Shown: positions 32,503 to 42,913 of the stretch, piece by piece
Numbering within the stretch: the stretch's first letter is position 1
How the letters are laid out: every line of letters starts with the position of its first letter
Source of the DNA: Streptomyces antimycoticus
GTDB lineage: Bacteria > Actinomycetota > Actinomycetes > Streptomycetales > Streptomycetaceae
Direction: 5' to 3'
DNA length: 64,000 nucleotides
Assembly (NCBI RefSeq): GCF_005405925.1
Contig: NZ_BJHV01000001.1
Location: 2,542,001 to 2,606,000, forward strand
Notes under the pieces: generated by a model
Databases searched by the model: none
What the model was told of the DNA's origin: nothing
Seen by the model: only the letters and a program-made list of their open reading frames with translations
Position numbers and translations under genes: made by a program

Positions 32503-34084
32503 GACTGCCTTCCTTCTGTGCGGTCTTCTGCGTCCCCCGCCGTGCCGTTGGTGCCCGGCTCCGTCATGCCCTCCATGGCGGCGACGAGCTGACGGTCACT
32601 CCAGCCGCTGTCGAACTCCGCGACCACCCGCCCGTGGAAGAAGGCCAGGATCCGGTCGCAGACCCGCAGATCGTCCAGTTCGTCGGAGACGATGACCGCG
32701 CCGCTCCCGGCCGCGGCGACGTCCCGTACGACGCCGAGCAGGGCGTCCTTGGACTTCACGTCCACCCCGGCGGTCGGGCGGATCGCGACCAGGACGCTGG
32801 GCTCACGGGCCAGGGCCCGCGCGATGACGACCTTCTGCTGATTTCCGCCGGACAAACCCGAAACGGGCTGCGAGGGGCCCGAGGTCTTGATGTCCAGGGA
32901 GGTGATCATCCGCTGGGCGAAGGCGCGGGTCCGGGAGGGCAGCACCGTGCCGTAGGGCCCGAGTTGGTCGGTGACGGTCAAGGTGGCGTTCTCGGCGACG
33001 CTGCGGCCCAGGACCAGGCCCTGGTCGTGCCGGTCCTCCGGGACGTAGCCGATGCCGGCGTCGATGGCGTGCGGCACGCTCCCGGGGCGCACCGGGCGGC
33101 CGCGCACCGAAAGCTGCCCGCCGGCCGGTTTGCGCAGGCCCACCAGGGTCTCGCCGACCGCCGTGTTGCCGCTGGCCGTGGCCCCGGCCAGGCCGAGCAC
33201 CTCGCCGGGGCGCACCACCAGGTCCAGCGGGTCGAACTCGCCCTCCAGGGTGAGCCCTTCGGTGCGCAGCACCGGCTCCCCGCCCGGGTCGGCCTCCTTA
33301 CGGGCGACGGGGGCGCGGACGACCGCCCGGGAGTCGCCTCCGGGCGCCGCGCCGTCGTCCCCGGTCATCGCCGCCACCAGCTCCTCCTTGGGGAGGTCGG
33401 CGACCGGGGCGGTGAGCACATGTCGGGCGTCGCGGAAGACGGTGACGGTGTCGCAGAGTTCGTAGACCTCCTGCAGATGGTGCGAGATGAACAGGAAGGC
33501 CACCCCCTGCCGCCGCAGCTCCAGCAGCTTGGCGAAGAGCCGGTCGATACCGCCCGCGTCGAGCTGGGCGGTGGGCTCGTCGAGGATGATCAGCCGGGCG
33601 CCGAAGGAGAGGGCGCGGGCGATCTCCACGAACTGCCGCTGCTCGACGCTGAGATCCTTCGCCCGCGTCTGCGGATCCACCTCCACGCCGTACTCGGCCA
33701 GCAGCGCGCGGGCGTCCTCGCGCAGGGCGCGCCAGCGGATGTGGCGCGCCCCCGGGAAGCGGTTGAGGTAGAGGTTCTCGGCGACCGTCAGGTCCGGGAC
33801 CACCATCGACTTCTGGTAGACACAGGCCACCCGGCGCTGCCAGGCGGCCGTGTCGCCGTAGCCGGGGCGGGCTCGCCCCCGAAGGTCACCTCGCCCTCGT
33901 CCGGGCGCTCCATCCCGGTCAGGACGGACACCAGCGTGGACTTGCCCGCCCCGTTGCGCCCGACGAGCGCATGGGCCTCCCCGGGCCGTACGGCCAGCCG
34001 GGCCTGGTCCAGGGCGACGGTGGGACCGAACCGTTTGACGACGCCCTGGGCCCGCACGACGGCGGGCTGCTCGACCGTGCCCAT
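32499..34084 (-). CDS. Sugar ABC transporter ATPase (RbsA type), apparent frameshift
   Basis: A double-domain ATPase of about 528 residues. The first nucleotide-binding domain has Walker [10 protein letters not shown], signature [15 protein letters not shown] and Walker [15 protein letters not shown]. The second has a degenerate Walker A ([12 protein letters not shown]) and signature [16 protein letters not shown] weak second site is common in this family. The frame breaks at about 33861-33867; one added base yields [20 protein letters not shown]. The start ATG 34084 lies 2 bp after the binding-protein stop. Confidence 0.9.
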
Positions 34085-34086
34085 GG

Positions 34087-35121
34087 TCACTTCTTCTCGA
34101 GCTGGTTGGCCCACAGCTTCTTGTCGTCGACGTTCTCCTTGGTGACCAGCGGCGCCGGGAGCTGGTCCTCCAGACCGTTCTCGATCTTCACGATGGTGGA
34201 ACCGTGATCGGTGGGGCCGGGTTTGAACGTCTTGCCGTCCAGAGCGGCCTTCGCGTAGTTCAGGGCCCACTGGGCGTAGAGGTCGGCGGGCTGGGAGAGC
34301 GTGGCGTCGATCTTCCCGGAGCGGATCGCGTCCAGCTCCTCGGGTATCCCGTCGTTGGAGATGATCGTGATGTGCTTGTCCGAACCGGCCGGCTTCAGCA
34401 GCCGCTTCTGCTCCAGCAGCGCGAGCGTGGGCTGCAGGAAGGCGCCGCCCGCCTGCATGTAGATGCCGTTGATGTCCTTGTGCTGGGCCAGCAGGCTCTG
34501 CAGCTTGGCGGAGGCCACATCGCCCTTCCAGTCGGTGGGCAGCTCATGCACCTTGATGCCGGGGTACTTCTTCTTCATGCAGGAGGCGAACGCCTGCGAG
34601 CGGTCCCGGCCGTTGATGGAGCTGAGGTCGCCCTGGAGCTCGGCGACCCGGCCCTTGCCGCCCAGCTTCTCGCCGAGGTACTCGCACGCCTTGGTGCCGT
34701 ACGCCCTGTTGTCGGCCCGGACCACCATGTAGATCTTGCCGGAGTCGGGCCGGGTGTCCACGCTCACCACGGGGATCTTCTTCTCCTCCAGCTGTTCCAG
34801 GGTGGAGGAGATGGCGCCGGTGTCCTGGGGGGCCATGATGATCGCCTTGGCGCCCTGGTCGGTGAAGGCCTGGACGTTGGCGACCAGCTTGGAGATGTCG
34901 TTCTGCGAGTTGGACAGCGGCAGCGCGGAGACGGTGCCCTTGTCGACACCCTTCTCCAGGTACTGCTGGTAGGAGTTCCAGAAGTCGGTGTCCGTCCGCG
35001 GCATGTCGATGCCGACCTTGCCGCCGCCGGCGCCATTGCTCTCTCGGTTGCAGCCGGTGAGCGCTGCGACGGCCAGCAGCACGGCGCAGGCGGCGGTGCC
35101 GGTGGTGCGGAGTCTCGTCAT
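34087..35121 (-). CDS. Sugar-binding lipoprotein (RbsB type)
   Basis: The substrate-binding component of the importer, 344 residues. The signal peptide ends in lipobox [11 protein letters not shown]. The periplasmic-binding-protein fold is seen in [40 protein letters not shown] and [18 protein letters not shown]. It is followed closely by its ATPase and permease. Specificity is inferred from the neighbouring catabolic genes as L-fucose or a related 6-deoxy or aldohexose sugar. Confidence 0.92.
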   Translation of the reverse strand: MTRLRTTGTAACAVLLAVAALTGCNRESNGAGGGKVGIDMPRTDTDFWNSYQQYLEKGVDKGTVSALPLSNSQNDISKLVANVQAFTDQGAKAIIMAPQDTGAISSTLEQLEEKKIPVVSVDTRPDSGKIYMVVRADNRAYGTKACEYLGEKLGGKGRVAELQGDLSSINGRDRSQAFASCMKKKYPGIKVHELPTDWKGDVASAKLQSLLAQHKDINGIYMQAGGAFLQPTLALLEQKRLLKPAGSDKHITIISNDGIPEELDAIRSGKIDATLSQPADLYAQWALNYAKAALDGKTFKPGPTDHGSTIVKIENGLEDQLPAPLVTKENVDDKKLWANQLEKK

Positions 35122-35237
35122 CGAGTCCCGTCCTTGGTCGTTCTGGGTCGAGTGGTGCGGGTGGAGCTGGTCTCGGGCCTAGCGTCGGGCGAAGCCGTTG
35201 TCCACAGTGGCGGCGTTGTCCGGGTGGAGACGGTGTC

Positions 35238-36014
35238 TCAGGAGGAGGCGGGACGCAGCCGCAGTCCCTGCATTCCTCCGTCGACGGCCAGCGCGGTGCC
35301 GGTGACGGCCGCGGCGGCGGGGCTGGCGAGATACGCGACGGCGGCGGCCACCTCGTCGGCGGAGACCAGCCGTCCGGTGGGCTGACGGGCCTCCAGGGCG
35401 GCGCGCTCGGCCGCCGGATCGGGGGCCTGGTCGAGCAGCCGGCCGACCCACGGGGTGTCCGCGGTGCCGGGGTTGACGCAGTTGACGCGGACCCCCTCGC
35501 GGATGTGGTCCGCGGCCATGGCCAGGGTCAGCGAGAGCACCGCGCCCTTGCTGGCGCTGTAGGCGGCGCGCTGCGGCAGTCCGGCGGTGGCGGCGATCGA
35601 GCAGGTGTGGGTGATGGAGACGGCGCCGGGCCGGTCGGCCGCGGCGGCGCGCAGATGGGGCAGGGCGGCCCGCGCGGTGCGGACCAGGCCCAGCACATTG
35701 ATGTCCAGCAGCCGGTGCCACTCCTCGTCGGAGTTGTCCTCGACGCTGCCGATGGCGCCGATGCCCGCGTTGCCGACGAGGGTGTGCAGGGCGCCGAACT
35801 CGCTCACCGCCGCGTCCACCGCGGTCCTGATCGCCTCGTCGGAGGTGACGTCGGCCTTGAGCGCCAGCGTGCCGTCCGGGGCGCCCGACGGATCGCGGTC
35901 GAGCACGGCGACCCGCGCTCCCCGATCGCGCAGCGTGGCGGCGATGGCGGCGCCGATACCGGAGGCGCCGCCGGTGACGAGCGCGGCCAGCCCTTCGAAG
36001 TCGCCGGTGGTCAC
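35238..36014 (-). CDS. SDR dehydrogenase, probable 2-keto-3-deoxy-L-fuconate dehydrogenase
   Basis: A classical short-chain dehydrogenase of 258 residues. The NAD-binding motif is [14 protein letters not shown], then LVGNAGIG, and the catalytic triad lies in [11 protein letters not shown] and [11 protein letters not shown] (Ser, Tyr, Lys). Position and partners suggest oxidation of 2-keto-3-deoxy-L-fuconate to the 2,4-diketo acid. Start GTG 36014 overlaps the dehydratase TGA (GTGA) and follows AGGAGG. The gap of 116 bp to the binding-protein gene contains nothing recognisable. Confidence 0.87.
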   Translation of the reverse strand: MTTGDFEGLAALVTGGASGIGAAIAATLRDRGARVAVLDRDPSGAPDGTLALKADVTSDEAIRTAVDAAVSEFGALHTLVGNAGIGAIGSVEDNSDEEWHRLLDINVLGLVRTARAALPHLRAAAADRPGAVSITHTCSIAATAGLPQRAAYSASKGAVLSLTLAMAADHIREGVRVNCVNPGTADTPWVGRLLDQAPDPAAERAALEARQPTGRLVSADEVAAAVAYLASPAAAAVTGTALAVDGGMQGLRLRPASS

Positions 36015-37402
36015 TGGTGGTCCTCCTGTCGTACGGGCTGTGCGGGTGCGTGCGGTGCGGATGCGGGCGGGGCCGGTTCGGGCCCCGCGAGGCGGGCCCG
36101 CCATTCGGGCCCGTCCGGATAGCGGTAGGCGGCGATCGACTCGGGGTACATACGGGCGGAGAAGCCCGGCGCGGTCGGGGTGCGGTAGCGGCCCGACTCG
36201 ATGACCACGGGATCGGCGAAGTGCTCGTGGAGGTGGTCGACATACTCGATGACCCGGTCGTCCCAGCTGCCCGATACGGCCACGAAGTCGAACATGGCCA
36301 GATGCTGGACGAGTTCGCACAGCCCGACGCCGCCCGCGTGCGGGCACACCGGCAGTCCGTACTTGGCGGCGAGCAGCAGGATCGTGAGGTTCTCATTGAC
36401 CCCGGCGACCCGCGCCGCGTCGATCTGGACGAAGTCGACCGCCTCCGCCTGGAGCAGCTGCTTGAAGACCACGCGGTTGGCGACATGCTCGCCGGTGGCG
36501 ACCTTGACCGGCTGTCCGGCGCGGATGGCGGCGTGGGCGAGGACGTCGTCCGGGCTGGTGGGCTCCTCGATCCAGTGCGGGTCGTACGGCGCCAGGGCGC
36601 TCATCCAGCGCACCGCCTCCGCCACGTCCCAGCGCTGGTTGGCGTCCACGGCGATGCGCACATCGGGGCCGACCGCCTCGCGCGCGATCCGCATCCGCCT
36701 GAGGTCCTCGTCGAGATCGGCGCCGACCTTGAGCTTGATCTGGCCGAAGCCGTCGGCGACGGCCTCCTGCGCCAGCTTGATCATTTTCTCGTCGGAGTAG
36801 CCGAGCCAGCCGGGCGAGGTGGTGTAGGCGGGGTAGCCCCGCTCGCGCAGCAGCGCGGCGCGCTCGGCGCGGCCGGGCTCGGCGGCGCGCAGGATGGCCA
36901 GTGCCTCGTCACGGGTGAGCGCGTCGGTGAGGTAGCGGAAGTCGACCAAGTCGACCAGCTCCTCGGGCGACATCTCGGCGAGGAACTGCCACAGCGGCTT
37001 TCCTGCCCGCCGGGCGGCGAGGTCCCAGGCGGCGTTGACCACCGCGCCCACCGCCATATGCATGACGCCCTTCTCCGGCCCGAGCCAGCGCAGCTGCGAG
37101 TCATGGGTCAGCTCATGGTGCAGGGCGGCCAGATCGGCCGCCGTCAGCGGCGCGGGGCGGCCCACCACATGGGGGCGGAGAGAGCGGATGGCGGCCGCGG
37201 TGACATCGTTGCCGCGGCCGATGGTGAAGACGAAGCCGTGTCCCTCGGACGCCGCCCCCTCCCCCGCGTCCGTGCGCAGCACGACATAGGCGGCGGAGTA
37301 GTCGGGGTCCGGGTTCATGGCGTCCGAGCCGTCGAGCTGCTCCGAGGTGGGAAATCGGATGTCATGGACCTCGAGCTCGGTGACGGATGGACGCAGACTC
37401 AA
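36011..37402 (-). CDS. L-fuconate dehydratase (enolase superfamily)
   Basis: Dehydrates L-fuconate to 2-keto-3-deoxy-L-fuconate (463 residues). The sequence closely follows my memory of characterised Fuc[54 protein letters not shown], the base KxK in [14 protein letters not shown], metal ligands in VDANQRW and [11 protein letters not shown], and the His base in [14 protein letters not shown]. The start is TTG 37402 after GGGAGC, placing the usual N terminus 14 residues in. A Pro/Ala-rich tail follows position 440. It heads the operon. Confidence 0.92.
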   Translation of the reverse strand: MSLRPSVTELEVHDIRFPTSEQLDGSDAMNPDPDYSAAYVVLRTDAGEGAASEGHGFVFTIGRGNDVTAAAIRSLRPHVVGRPAPLTAADLAALHHELTHDSQLRWLGPEKGVMHMAVGAVVNAAWDLAARRAGKPLWQFLAEMSPEELVDLVDFRYLTDALTRDEALAILRAAEPGRAERAALLRERGYPAYTTSPGWLGYSDEKMIKLAQEAVADGFGQIKLKVGADLDEDLRRMRIAREAVGPDVRIAVDANQRWDVAEAVRWMSALAPYDPHWIEEPTSPDDVLAHAAIRAGQPVKVATGEHVANRVVFKQLLQAEAVDFVQIDAARVAGVNENLTILLLAAKYGLPVCPHAGGVGLCELVQHLAMFDFVAVSGSWDDRVIEYVDHLHEHFADPVVIESGRYRTPTAPGFSARMYPESIAAYRYPDGPEWRARLAGPEPAPPASAPHAPAQPVRQEDHQ

Positions 37403-37434
37403 TGGGGGCTCCCTGAAACGATGCGCGAGAGAGA

Positions 37435-37465
37435 ACATCGGACCTTTCGCGATGATCCGATGTAT
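37435..37465. promoter_or_regulatory. Putative operator of the fucose operon
   Basis: ACATCGGA (37435-37442) and TCCGATGT (37456-37463) form a perfect 8-bp inverted repeat with centres 21 bp apart, 33 bp before the dehydratase start. The right half extends to ATCCGATGTAT, identical over 11 bases to the inverted site before the FadR-type regulator at 28.8 kb. Confidence 0.68.
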
Positions 37466-37656
37466 AGCGCTGCACGAAGGGTTTCGTCCAGAGGTACGCC
37501 GGAACTTTCCAAGGACAGATCGGATGAATCTCTTAGTGGTCCTGGACAGGGGCTGCGGCCGGAGCACCGGAAAGCCGTAGGCTTGGGTGGCACGCAATGG
37601 GAACTGCAGCCGGTGGCGGCACCGATCCGTCCGCCCCGGTCGGAAGGAGGCGCTGG

Positions 37657-38799
37657 GTGATCGAGCTTGAGGGGGTTCCCGAGCTGATCGACCCGGTCAT
37701 GATCTGTGCCTTCGAGGGCTGGAACGACGCCGGAGACGCGGCCTCGACCGCGGTCGGGCACCTGGACCGGGAGTGGAAGGGCGAGGTCTTCGCCTCGCTC
37801 GACGCCGAGGACTACTACGACTTCCAGGTGAACCGGCCCACCGTTGCCCTGGAGGGCGGCGTGCGCAAGATCACTTGGCCGACGACCCGGCTCTCGGTGG
37901 TCCGGGCGGACACCGGGGAGAAGTCCCGGGACCTGGTGCTGGTGCGCGGTATCGAGCCGAGCATGCGCTGGCGGTCGTTCTGCAACGAGATCCTCGGCTA
38001 CGCCCATGAGTTGGGCGTGGAGATGGTCGTCATCCTCGGCGCACTGCTCGGCGACACCCCGCACACCCGGCCGGTGCCGGTCAGCGGGGTCACCTCCGAC
38101 GCGGACCTGGCCCGCAGCCTCGATCTGGAGGAGACCCGCTACGAGGGCCCGACCGGGATCGTCGGAGTCCTCCAGGAGGCATGCGCCCACGCCGGCGTCC
38201 CGGCGGTGAGCCTGTGGGCGGCCGTGCCGCACTACGTCTCGCAGCCGCCGAACCCGAAGGCCACCCTGGCGCTGCTCAACCGCCTCGAGGACCTGATCTC
38301 GGTGCGCATCCCCCTCGGCGAGCTGACCGAGGACTCACGGGCCTGGCAGCTGGGCGTGGACCAGCTGGCCGCCGAGGACAGCGAGGTCGCCGAGTACGTC
38401 CAGTCGCTGGAGGAGGCGCGGGACACCGCCGAGCTGCCGGAGGCGTCGGGCGAGGCCATCGCCCGCGAATTCGAGCGCTATCTGCGGCGGCGCGACGGCC
38501 AGCCCGGCCCCGGCGGCCATGCGACCGAGAGCGGCGGTCTCGCGGAGGGCGGCACGGGCGGCCCCGGCGCCCCCTATCTGCGGGATCCCTCCACCGGCCA
38601 CGGGCGGCCGCGTAAGCCGTCCCCCAAGGACGAGGTGGCCAACGACGCCGAGGACACCGGCGGCGCCGAGGACGACGCCAAGGGTCCGGACGACGCCCAG
38701 GGCGCCCAGGGTGGCGAGGGCCAGGACGCCTCCCGCCGCGACGAGGGCGGCACGGACCGGGGCGGCGACGGGGACGAGGGGTCCGGCTCCGGCCGGTAG
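37657..38799 (+). CDS. parJ: PAC2-family protein, ParJ-like
   Basis: A PAC2 (proteasome assembly chaperone-like) protein of 380 residues. The PAC2 core occupies about 1-290 ([79 protein letters not shown]). About 90 Gly/Asp/Glu-rich residues make a disordered acidic tail. In S. coelicolor the equivalent gene, as I recall it, encodes ParJ, which interacts with the chromosome-partition ATPase ParA. I chose GTG 37657 after GGAAGGAGG. It is convergent with mshC. Confidence 0.82.
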   Translation: MIELEGVPELIDPVMICAFEGWNDAGDAASTAVGHLDREWKGEVFASLDAEDYYDFQVNRPTVALEGGVRKITWPTTRLSVVRADTGEKSRDLVLVRGIEPSMRWRSFCNEILGYAHELGVEMVVILGALLGDTPHTRPVPVSGVTSDADLARSLDLEETRYEGPTGIVGVLQEACAHAGVPAVSLWAAVPHYVSQPPNPKATLALLNRLEDLISVRIPLGELTEDSRAWQLGVDQLAAEDSEVAEYVQSLEEARDTAELPEASGEAIAREFERYLRRRDGQPGPGGHATESGGLAEGGTGGPGAPYLRDPSTGHGRPRKPSPKDEVANDAEDTGGAEDDAKGPDDAQGAQGGEGQDASRRDEGGTDRGGDGDEGSGSGR

Positions 38800-38916
38800 C
38801 CACGGCCGCGCCACCGCGCGCGTACGCCACGCTCGGTACGGTGCACGGGCCCACATGACGCCCGGCGTCACACGCCCCCACGTCAGCCCGCGGCGCGGCA
38901 CACGGGACGCGGCGAC

Positions 38917-38949
38917 GAGCCCGCGCCGGGAGGACCCCGGCGCGGGCTC
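38917..38949. terminator. Bidirectional hairpin between parJ and mshC
   Basis: A perfect 14-bp inverted repeat (38917-38930 with 38936-38949) has a five-base loop, located between convergent genes. Confidence 0.75.
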
Positions 38950-38990
38950 ATGCGTTCACCGTCATCACGGTGCGGCGATACGACGCCGCG

Positions 38991-40220
38991 TCAGAGGGCC
39001 ACGCCCAGCAGCGCGTCCACGGCGCGCGAGACCAGCCCGGGCGCCCCCTCGTCCGTACCGCCGGTGGCCGTCTGCGCGGCGGCCCAGCGGTCGACGGCGG
39101 CCAGGGCGGCCGGGGAGTCCAGGTCGTTCGCGAGCGCCTCGCGGATCTCCTCCACCAGCGCGGCGGCCGAGGGCCCGTCCGGCCGCGAGACGGCCGCACG
39201 CCAGCGCCCGAGGCGCTCCTCGGCCTCGCTCAGCACCCCGTCCGTCCACTCCCAGTCCGCGCGGTAGTGGTGGGCCAGCAGCGCGAGCCGTATGGCCGCC
39301 GGGTCCACACCGTCGCGGCGCAGCGCCGAGACGAAGACCAGATTGCCCTTGGACTTGGACATCTTCTCGCCGTCCAGGGCCACCATCCCGGCGTGCACAT
39401 ACGTTTTGGCGAACGGCCGCTCACCGGTGAGCACCTGGGCGTGCGAGGCGCCCATCTCATGGTGCGGGAAGGCGAGATCGGATCCGCCACCCTGCACATC
39501 GAAGCCCATGCCGAGGTGGTCCAGGGCGATGGCCACACACTCGATGTGCCAGCCGGGGCGGCCGGCGCCGAGCGATCCGCCGTCCCAACTCGGCTCGCCG
39601 TCACGGGCGGCCATCCACAGCATCGGGTCGAGGGGGTTCTTCTTGCCGGGGCGCTCCGGGTCGCCGCCGCGCTCGGCGGACAGCAGCCGCATGGCCTCGG
39701 CGTCGAGCCGGCTGACCGACCCGAAGGAGGGGTCGGACTCCACGGAGAAGTAGATGTCGCCTTCGAGTTCATAGGCGGCGCCCAGGTCGCGCAGCCGCTC
39801 CACGAGCGGCACGATGCCCGGTATCGACTCGACGGCGCCGATGTAGTGGCGCGGGGGCAGCATCCGCAGGGCCGTCATGTCCTCACGGAAGAGGGCGGTC
39901 TCGCGCTCGGCGAGGGCCGTCCAGTCGTCGCCGTTCCGCTGGGCCCGCTCCAGCAGGGGGTCGTCGACGTCCGTGACGTTCTGGACGTAGTGAACCTGGC
40001 GCTTGGTGTCGAGCCATACGCGCTGAACGAGGTCGAACGCGTTGTAAGTCGCGGCATGACCCATGTGGGTCGCGTCGTACGGAGTGATCCCGCAGACGTA
40101 GATGCGCGCGACGGGACCGGGGGTCAGAGTGATCCGTCCCCCGGTCGCGGTGTCGTGAATGCTCAGGTCCCGGCCACTGCCGGGCAGGGCGGGAACCTCA
40201 GAAGCGGGCCAGGCATACAT
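38991..40220 (-). CDS. mshC: Mycothiol cysteine ligase
   Basis: Joins cysteine to GlcN-Ins in mycothiol synthesis (409 residues). It is a paralogue of cysteinyl-tRNA synthetase: the zinc and HIGH-like region is [20 protein letters not shown], with [30 protein letters not shown] and [10 protein letters not shown]. The N terminus [14 protein letters not shown] and the short length without an anticodon-binding tail separate MshC from CysS. The start is ATG 40220, with a weak ribosome site. It is the last of four leftward genes starting at 42.8 kb. Confidence 0.93.
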   Translation of the reverse strand: MYAWPASEVPALPGSGRDLSIHDTATGGRITLTPGPVARIYVCGITPYDATHMGHAATYNAFDLVQRVWLDTKRQVHYVQNVTDVDDPLLERAQRNGDDWTALAERETALFREDMTALRMLPPRHYIGAVESIPGIVPLVERLRDLGAAYELEGDIYFSVESDPSFGSVSRLDAEAMRLLSAERGGDPERPGKKNPLDPMLWMAARDGEPSWDGGSLGAGRPGWHIECVAIALDHLGMGFDVQGGGSDLAFPHHEMGASHAQVLTGERPFAKTYVHAGMVALDGEKMSKSKGNLVFVSALRRDGVDPAAIRLALLAHHYRADWEWTDGVLSEAEERLGRWRAAVSRPDGPSAAALVEEIREALANDLDSPAALAAVDRWAAAQTATGGTDEGAPGLVSRAVDALLGVAL

Positions 40221-40456
40221 GCAATGAGCGTAACCGGATGCAGCGTCCGTATACGAACCGGACCAGCGGTGTTGGCCGGAAGGGCGGTCTTGTGGATGCG
40301 CCCGTGAGCTGCATGGGCCCCCTGAGCTGCGCTCCACGGCTGCCGGGCGGGGACGCGACGGAGCACCACCCGGAGGCGGAACGGGCCAGTCCGCTCAGAC
40401 CGGCGGCCAGGGGACCCGGAGCGGACGTGGCCGCCGGGCCCGGCGGCCACTGGGCC

Positions 40457-40520
40457 CGGCGGCCTCAGACCGGCCGCCTCAGACCGGCGGCCTCAGACCG
40501 GCGGCCTCAGACCGGCGGCC
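40457..40520. repeat. 14-bp tandem repeat over a stop codon
   Basis: Four head-to-tail copies of CGGCGGCCTCAGAC (second copy with one change) plus a partial fifth run from 40457 to about 40520. The repeat contains the TGA stop (40507-40509) of the conserved gene at 40.5-41.4 kb and continues into the gap before mshC. The other 40221-40456 sequence has related scattered copies but no gene. Confidence 0.85.
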
Positions 40521-41442
40521 AGGGGATGGCGGGCCACTGGCCGCTGGGCTCGGGGTGCTTCCCGGTCCGCAACAGCGTGGCCACACGGGCCCTGAGAGCC
40601 TCGATCTCGGCCCCGGTGATCAGCTCCGCCAGCCGGGCGCAGAGCGCGCCGCCGTCGGCCAGCTGGTCCGCCAACCGGCGCAGCACCTCCAGCACATCGT
40701 CCGGCAGCGGCTCCCCGGCCCAGCCCCACAGCAGCGTGCGCAGCTTGTCGTCGGCGTTGAAGGTCACTCCGTGATCAATCGCATAGAGCCGGCCACCGGC
40801 CGCGGGCAGCAGATGGCCGCCCTTGCGGTCGCCGTTGTTGATCACCGCGTCGAGGACGGCCAGCCGGCGCAGCCGTACGTCGTCGGCGTGGACCAGCAGC
40901 GCCGTACGGCCCTCGCCCACCTCGGCGTAGCCGATCGCCTTCCAGCCGGGGCCCGGTTCGTCGCCCTCGACGAGCGCGAGCAGCTCCGCTCCCCCGATCT
41001 CCCCGGGTCCCTCGCCGTCGCCGTCCGCGGATCCGTCGCCGTCCGCCCCGTCGGGGGCCGCCTCGACCTCTATCCAGAGCTGGCACATCCCCTGCCCGTA
41101 CGGCCCGTCGCGCAGCACGGTGGGCGGCACCAGGCCCCAGCCGGTGGCCTCGGAGATCTCGTACGCCGCGACCTCGCGCTGGGCGAGCGTGCCGTCCGGG
41201 AAGTCCCACAGCGGCCGCTCCCCGGCCACTGGCTTGTAGACGCAGGGGGCGCTGTGGCCGTCGTACTCGACCGTGCAGTACAGCACCGCGTTGGACGCCT
41301 CCCGGACCTGTCCGCGCACCGTCAGCTCACCGAGAGCCAGCAGCTCGGCCGGGGGCAACAGGCGCGAAGCCTCCGTTGAGGGTGGTGGGAGACGGGTGGG
41401 CGGCGTCAGGCTCCGCGGCGGTATCCGTTCTGGCGCGGACAT
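40507..41442 (-). CDS. Conserved actinobacterial protein, SCO1664-like, kinase-like fold
   Basis: A protein of 311 residues of the family always found near mshC. The sequence resembles the phosphatidylinositol-kinase-like fold: a lysine in SAPCVYKPVAGERPLWDFPD, then LAVLDAVINNGDRKGGHLLP and YAIDHGVTFNADDKLRTLLW, matching catalytic Asp/Asn and DxG-like metal motifs. An acidic Gly/Asp insert lies mid-protein. The start ATG 41442 after GGAGGG overlaps the upstream DUF3090 gene by 37 bp, so they are coupled. The biochemical role is unknown. Confidence 0.8.
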   Translation of the reverse strand: MSAPERIPPRSLTPPTRLPPPSTEASRLLPPAELLALGELTVRGQVREASNAVLYCTVEYDGHSAPCVYKPVAGERPLWDFPDGTLAQREVAAYEISEATGWGLVPPTVLRDGPYGQGMCQLWIEVEAAPDGADGDGSADGDGEGPGEIGGAELLALVEGDEPGPGWKAIGYAEVGEGRTALLVHADDVRLRRLAVLDAVINNGDRKGGHLLPAAGGRLYAIDHGVTFNADDKLRTLLWGWAGEPLPDDVLEVLRRLADQLADGGALCARLAELITGAEIEALRARVATLLRTGKHPEPSGQWPAIPWPPV

Positions 41443-41996
41443 ACGTGTCCCTCCGGGTCGAGCGGCAGACTGCACAGCGGGCAAGGCGGCCGGCCGGCGT
41501 TGACGACCTCCAGGGCGCGCTTGGCGAACGCCCTCGCCTGCGTCCCGGTGAGCCGCACCCGCAGCATGGGCGGGCCGTTCACATCGTCCTGGAGCAGCCG
41601 CTCCTCGGCCTCGGCCAAGTCCTCCTCGGACTCGGCCTCCAGCTCGACCAGCGCCTGTGCCTCGACGATCATCCGCTGTTCCTCGCCGTCCCAGGCGAGT
41701 GCCATGGTGCCGACCCGGAACTCCTCCTCCACGGGGGCTTCCAGCGGTGCGGTGTCGGTGAGTTCGGTCGGTGCGACGGCGGGGACCGGGGCGTTTCCGC
41801 CGGTGCGCCGCACCACCTCGTCCAGCAGCTCGTCTATCCGCTCGGCCAACGCGGCGACCTGCGTCTTCTCCAAGGCGACACTGGTGGTCCGGCCACTGGC
41901 GGACGCCTGCAGGAAAAAGGTACGGCGACCAGGCAGCCCGACCGTACCGGCGACGAAACGGTCCGGCGGGTCATAGAGGAACACCTGACGGGACAA
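41406..41996 (-). CDS. DUF3090 family protein
   Basis: A conserved actinobacterial protein of 196 residues. It begins SRQVFLYDPPDRFVAGTVG and contains RRTFFLQASASG and FRVGTMALAWDGE. It ends with a likely zinc-binding cysteine pair set, PPCPLCSLPLDPEGHVCPR. I chose TTG 41996 after GGAGCAGG because the family starts at that residue. It overlaps the next gene by 37 bp and follows the histidine phosphatase gene by 124 bp. The function is not known. Confidence 0.82.
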   Translation of the reverse strand: MSRQVFLYDPPDRFVAGTVGLPGRRTFFLQASASGRTTSVALEKTQVAALAERIDELLDEVVRRTGGNAPVPAVAPTELTDTAPLEAPVEEEFRVGTMALAWDGEEQRMIVEAQALVELEAESEEDLAEAEERLLQDDVNGPPMLRVRLTGTQARAFAKRALEVVNAGRPPCPLCSLPLDPEGHVCPRQNGYRRGA

Positions 41997-42120
41997 CGTC
42001 CTGCTCCATTTTGGTTCGACTGCTCGGCTGACTGACTGCTGACCGCTGGGTGCCACGACCGCCCGGTCAGGGCTGTCACGGCGCCCTCGCACCGCGGCAC
42101 CACCCTACTGCGCACGGAGA

Positions 42121-42816
42121 TCACGGTGCTCCCGCGTCGCCGCCCACCGCCGCGTCCCCGCCCCGGTCGCCGGTGGTCTCCTCGCGCGGGGCCAGCCCCG
42201 CGAAGTCGCCGGTGTCGCCGAGCCGGACGACGAAGGGCCGGGTCGGGGTGTACCGGATCGCGGTGACCGAGCAGGGCTCGACCGAGATCCGCTGAAAGAG
42301 ATCGAGATGCAGTCCGAGGGCGTCCGCGACGATCGCCTTGATGACGTCCCCGTGGGAGCACATCAGATAGACCGCGTCGGCGCCGTGCTCCCGCTCGATC
42401 CGGGCGTTCCAGTCGCGCACCGCCTCGACCGCCCGCGTGTGCATGGCGCGCATGGACTCGCCACCGGGGAAGGCGGCGGCCGACGGATGCTGCTGGACGA
42501 TGTTCATCAGTGGTTCATCGGCGAGCTCGGCGAGCTTACGGCCCGACCAGTCGCCGTAGTGGCACTCCCCGATCCGGTCGTCGGGGTGCAGCGGCAGTTC
42601 GGGGCGGGCGGCGAGCAGCGGGGCCAGCGTCTCCCGGCAGCGCTGCAGGGGGCTGGTGACGGCGGCGGCCAGGGGCAGCCCGGCCAGCCTGCCGGGCAGC
42701 GCCGCGGCCTGGGCCGCACCGCGCTCGTCGAGGGCGACACCGGGAGTCCAGCCCGCGAGGACGCCCGCCGTGTTGGCGGTGGACCGGCCGTGCCGTACGA
42801 GGATCAGCATGGGCAT
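42121..42816 (-). CDS. Histidine phosphatase family protein (MSMEG_4193-like)
   Basis: A phosphoglycerate-mutase-like phosphatase of 231 residues. The catalytic RHG motif is MLILVRHGRSTANTAG; the second arginine is in TSPLQRCRET, the acid/base region in IGECHYGDWSGRKL and the second His in YLMCSHGDVIKAI. The start is ATG 42816, with ATG 42810 also possible. It heads the leftward group ending in mshC and is divergent from the CorA gene (97 bp gap). Confidence 0.88.
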   Translation of the reverse strand: MPMLILVRHGRSTANTAGVLAGWTPGVALDERGAAQAAALPGRLAGLPLAAAVTSPLQRCRETLAPLLAARPELPLHPDDRIGECHYGDWSGRKLAELADEPLMNIVQQHPSAAAFPGGESMRAMHTRAVEAVRDWNARIEREHGADAVYLMCSHGDVIKAIVADALGLHLDLFQRISVEPCSVTAIRYTPTRPFVVRLGDTGDFAGLAPREETTGDRGGDAAVGGDAGAP

Positions 42817-42913
42817 GCCTGCCACCCTACGACCCCTCCGGCGCCGCTCAGCGGGCCTGCGCACCGATCCCGGACGAGGGCCCCCTGTGCCTACCGCCAT
42901 CACGCGAGGCAGA

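Noticed and set aside
32499..34084. Degenerate second Walker A in the sugar ATPase as a defect
   Set aside because: A weakened second nucleotide site is usual in RbsA-type ATPases.
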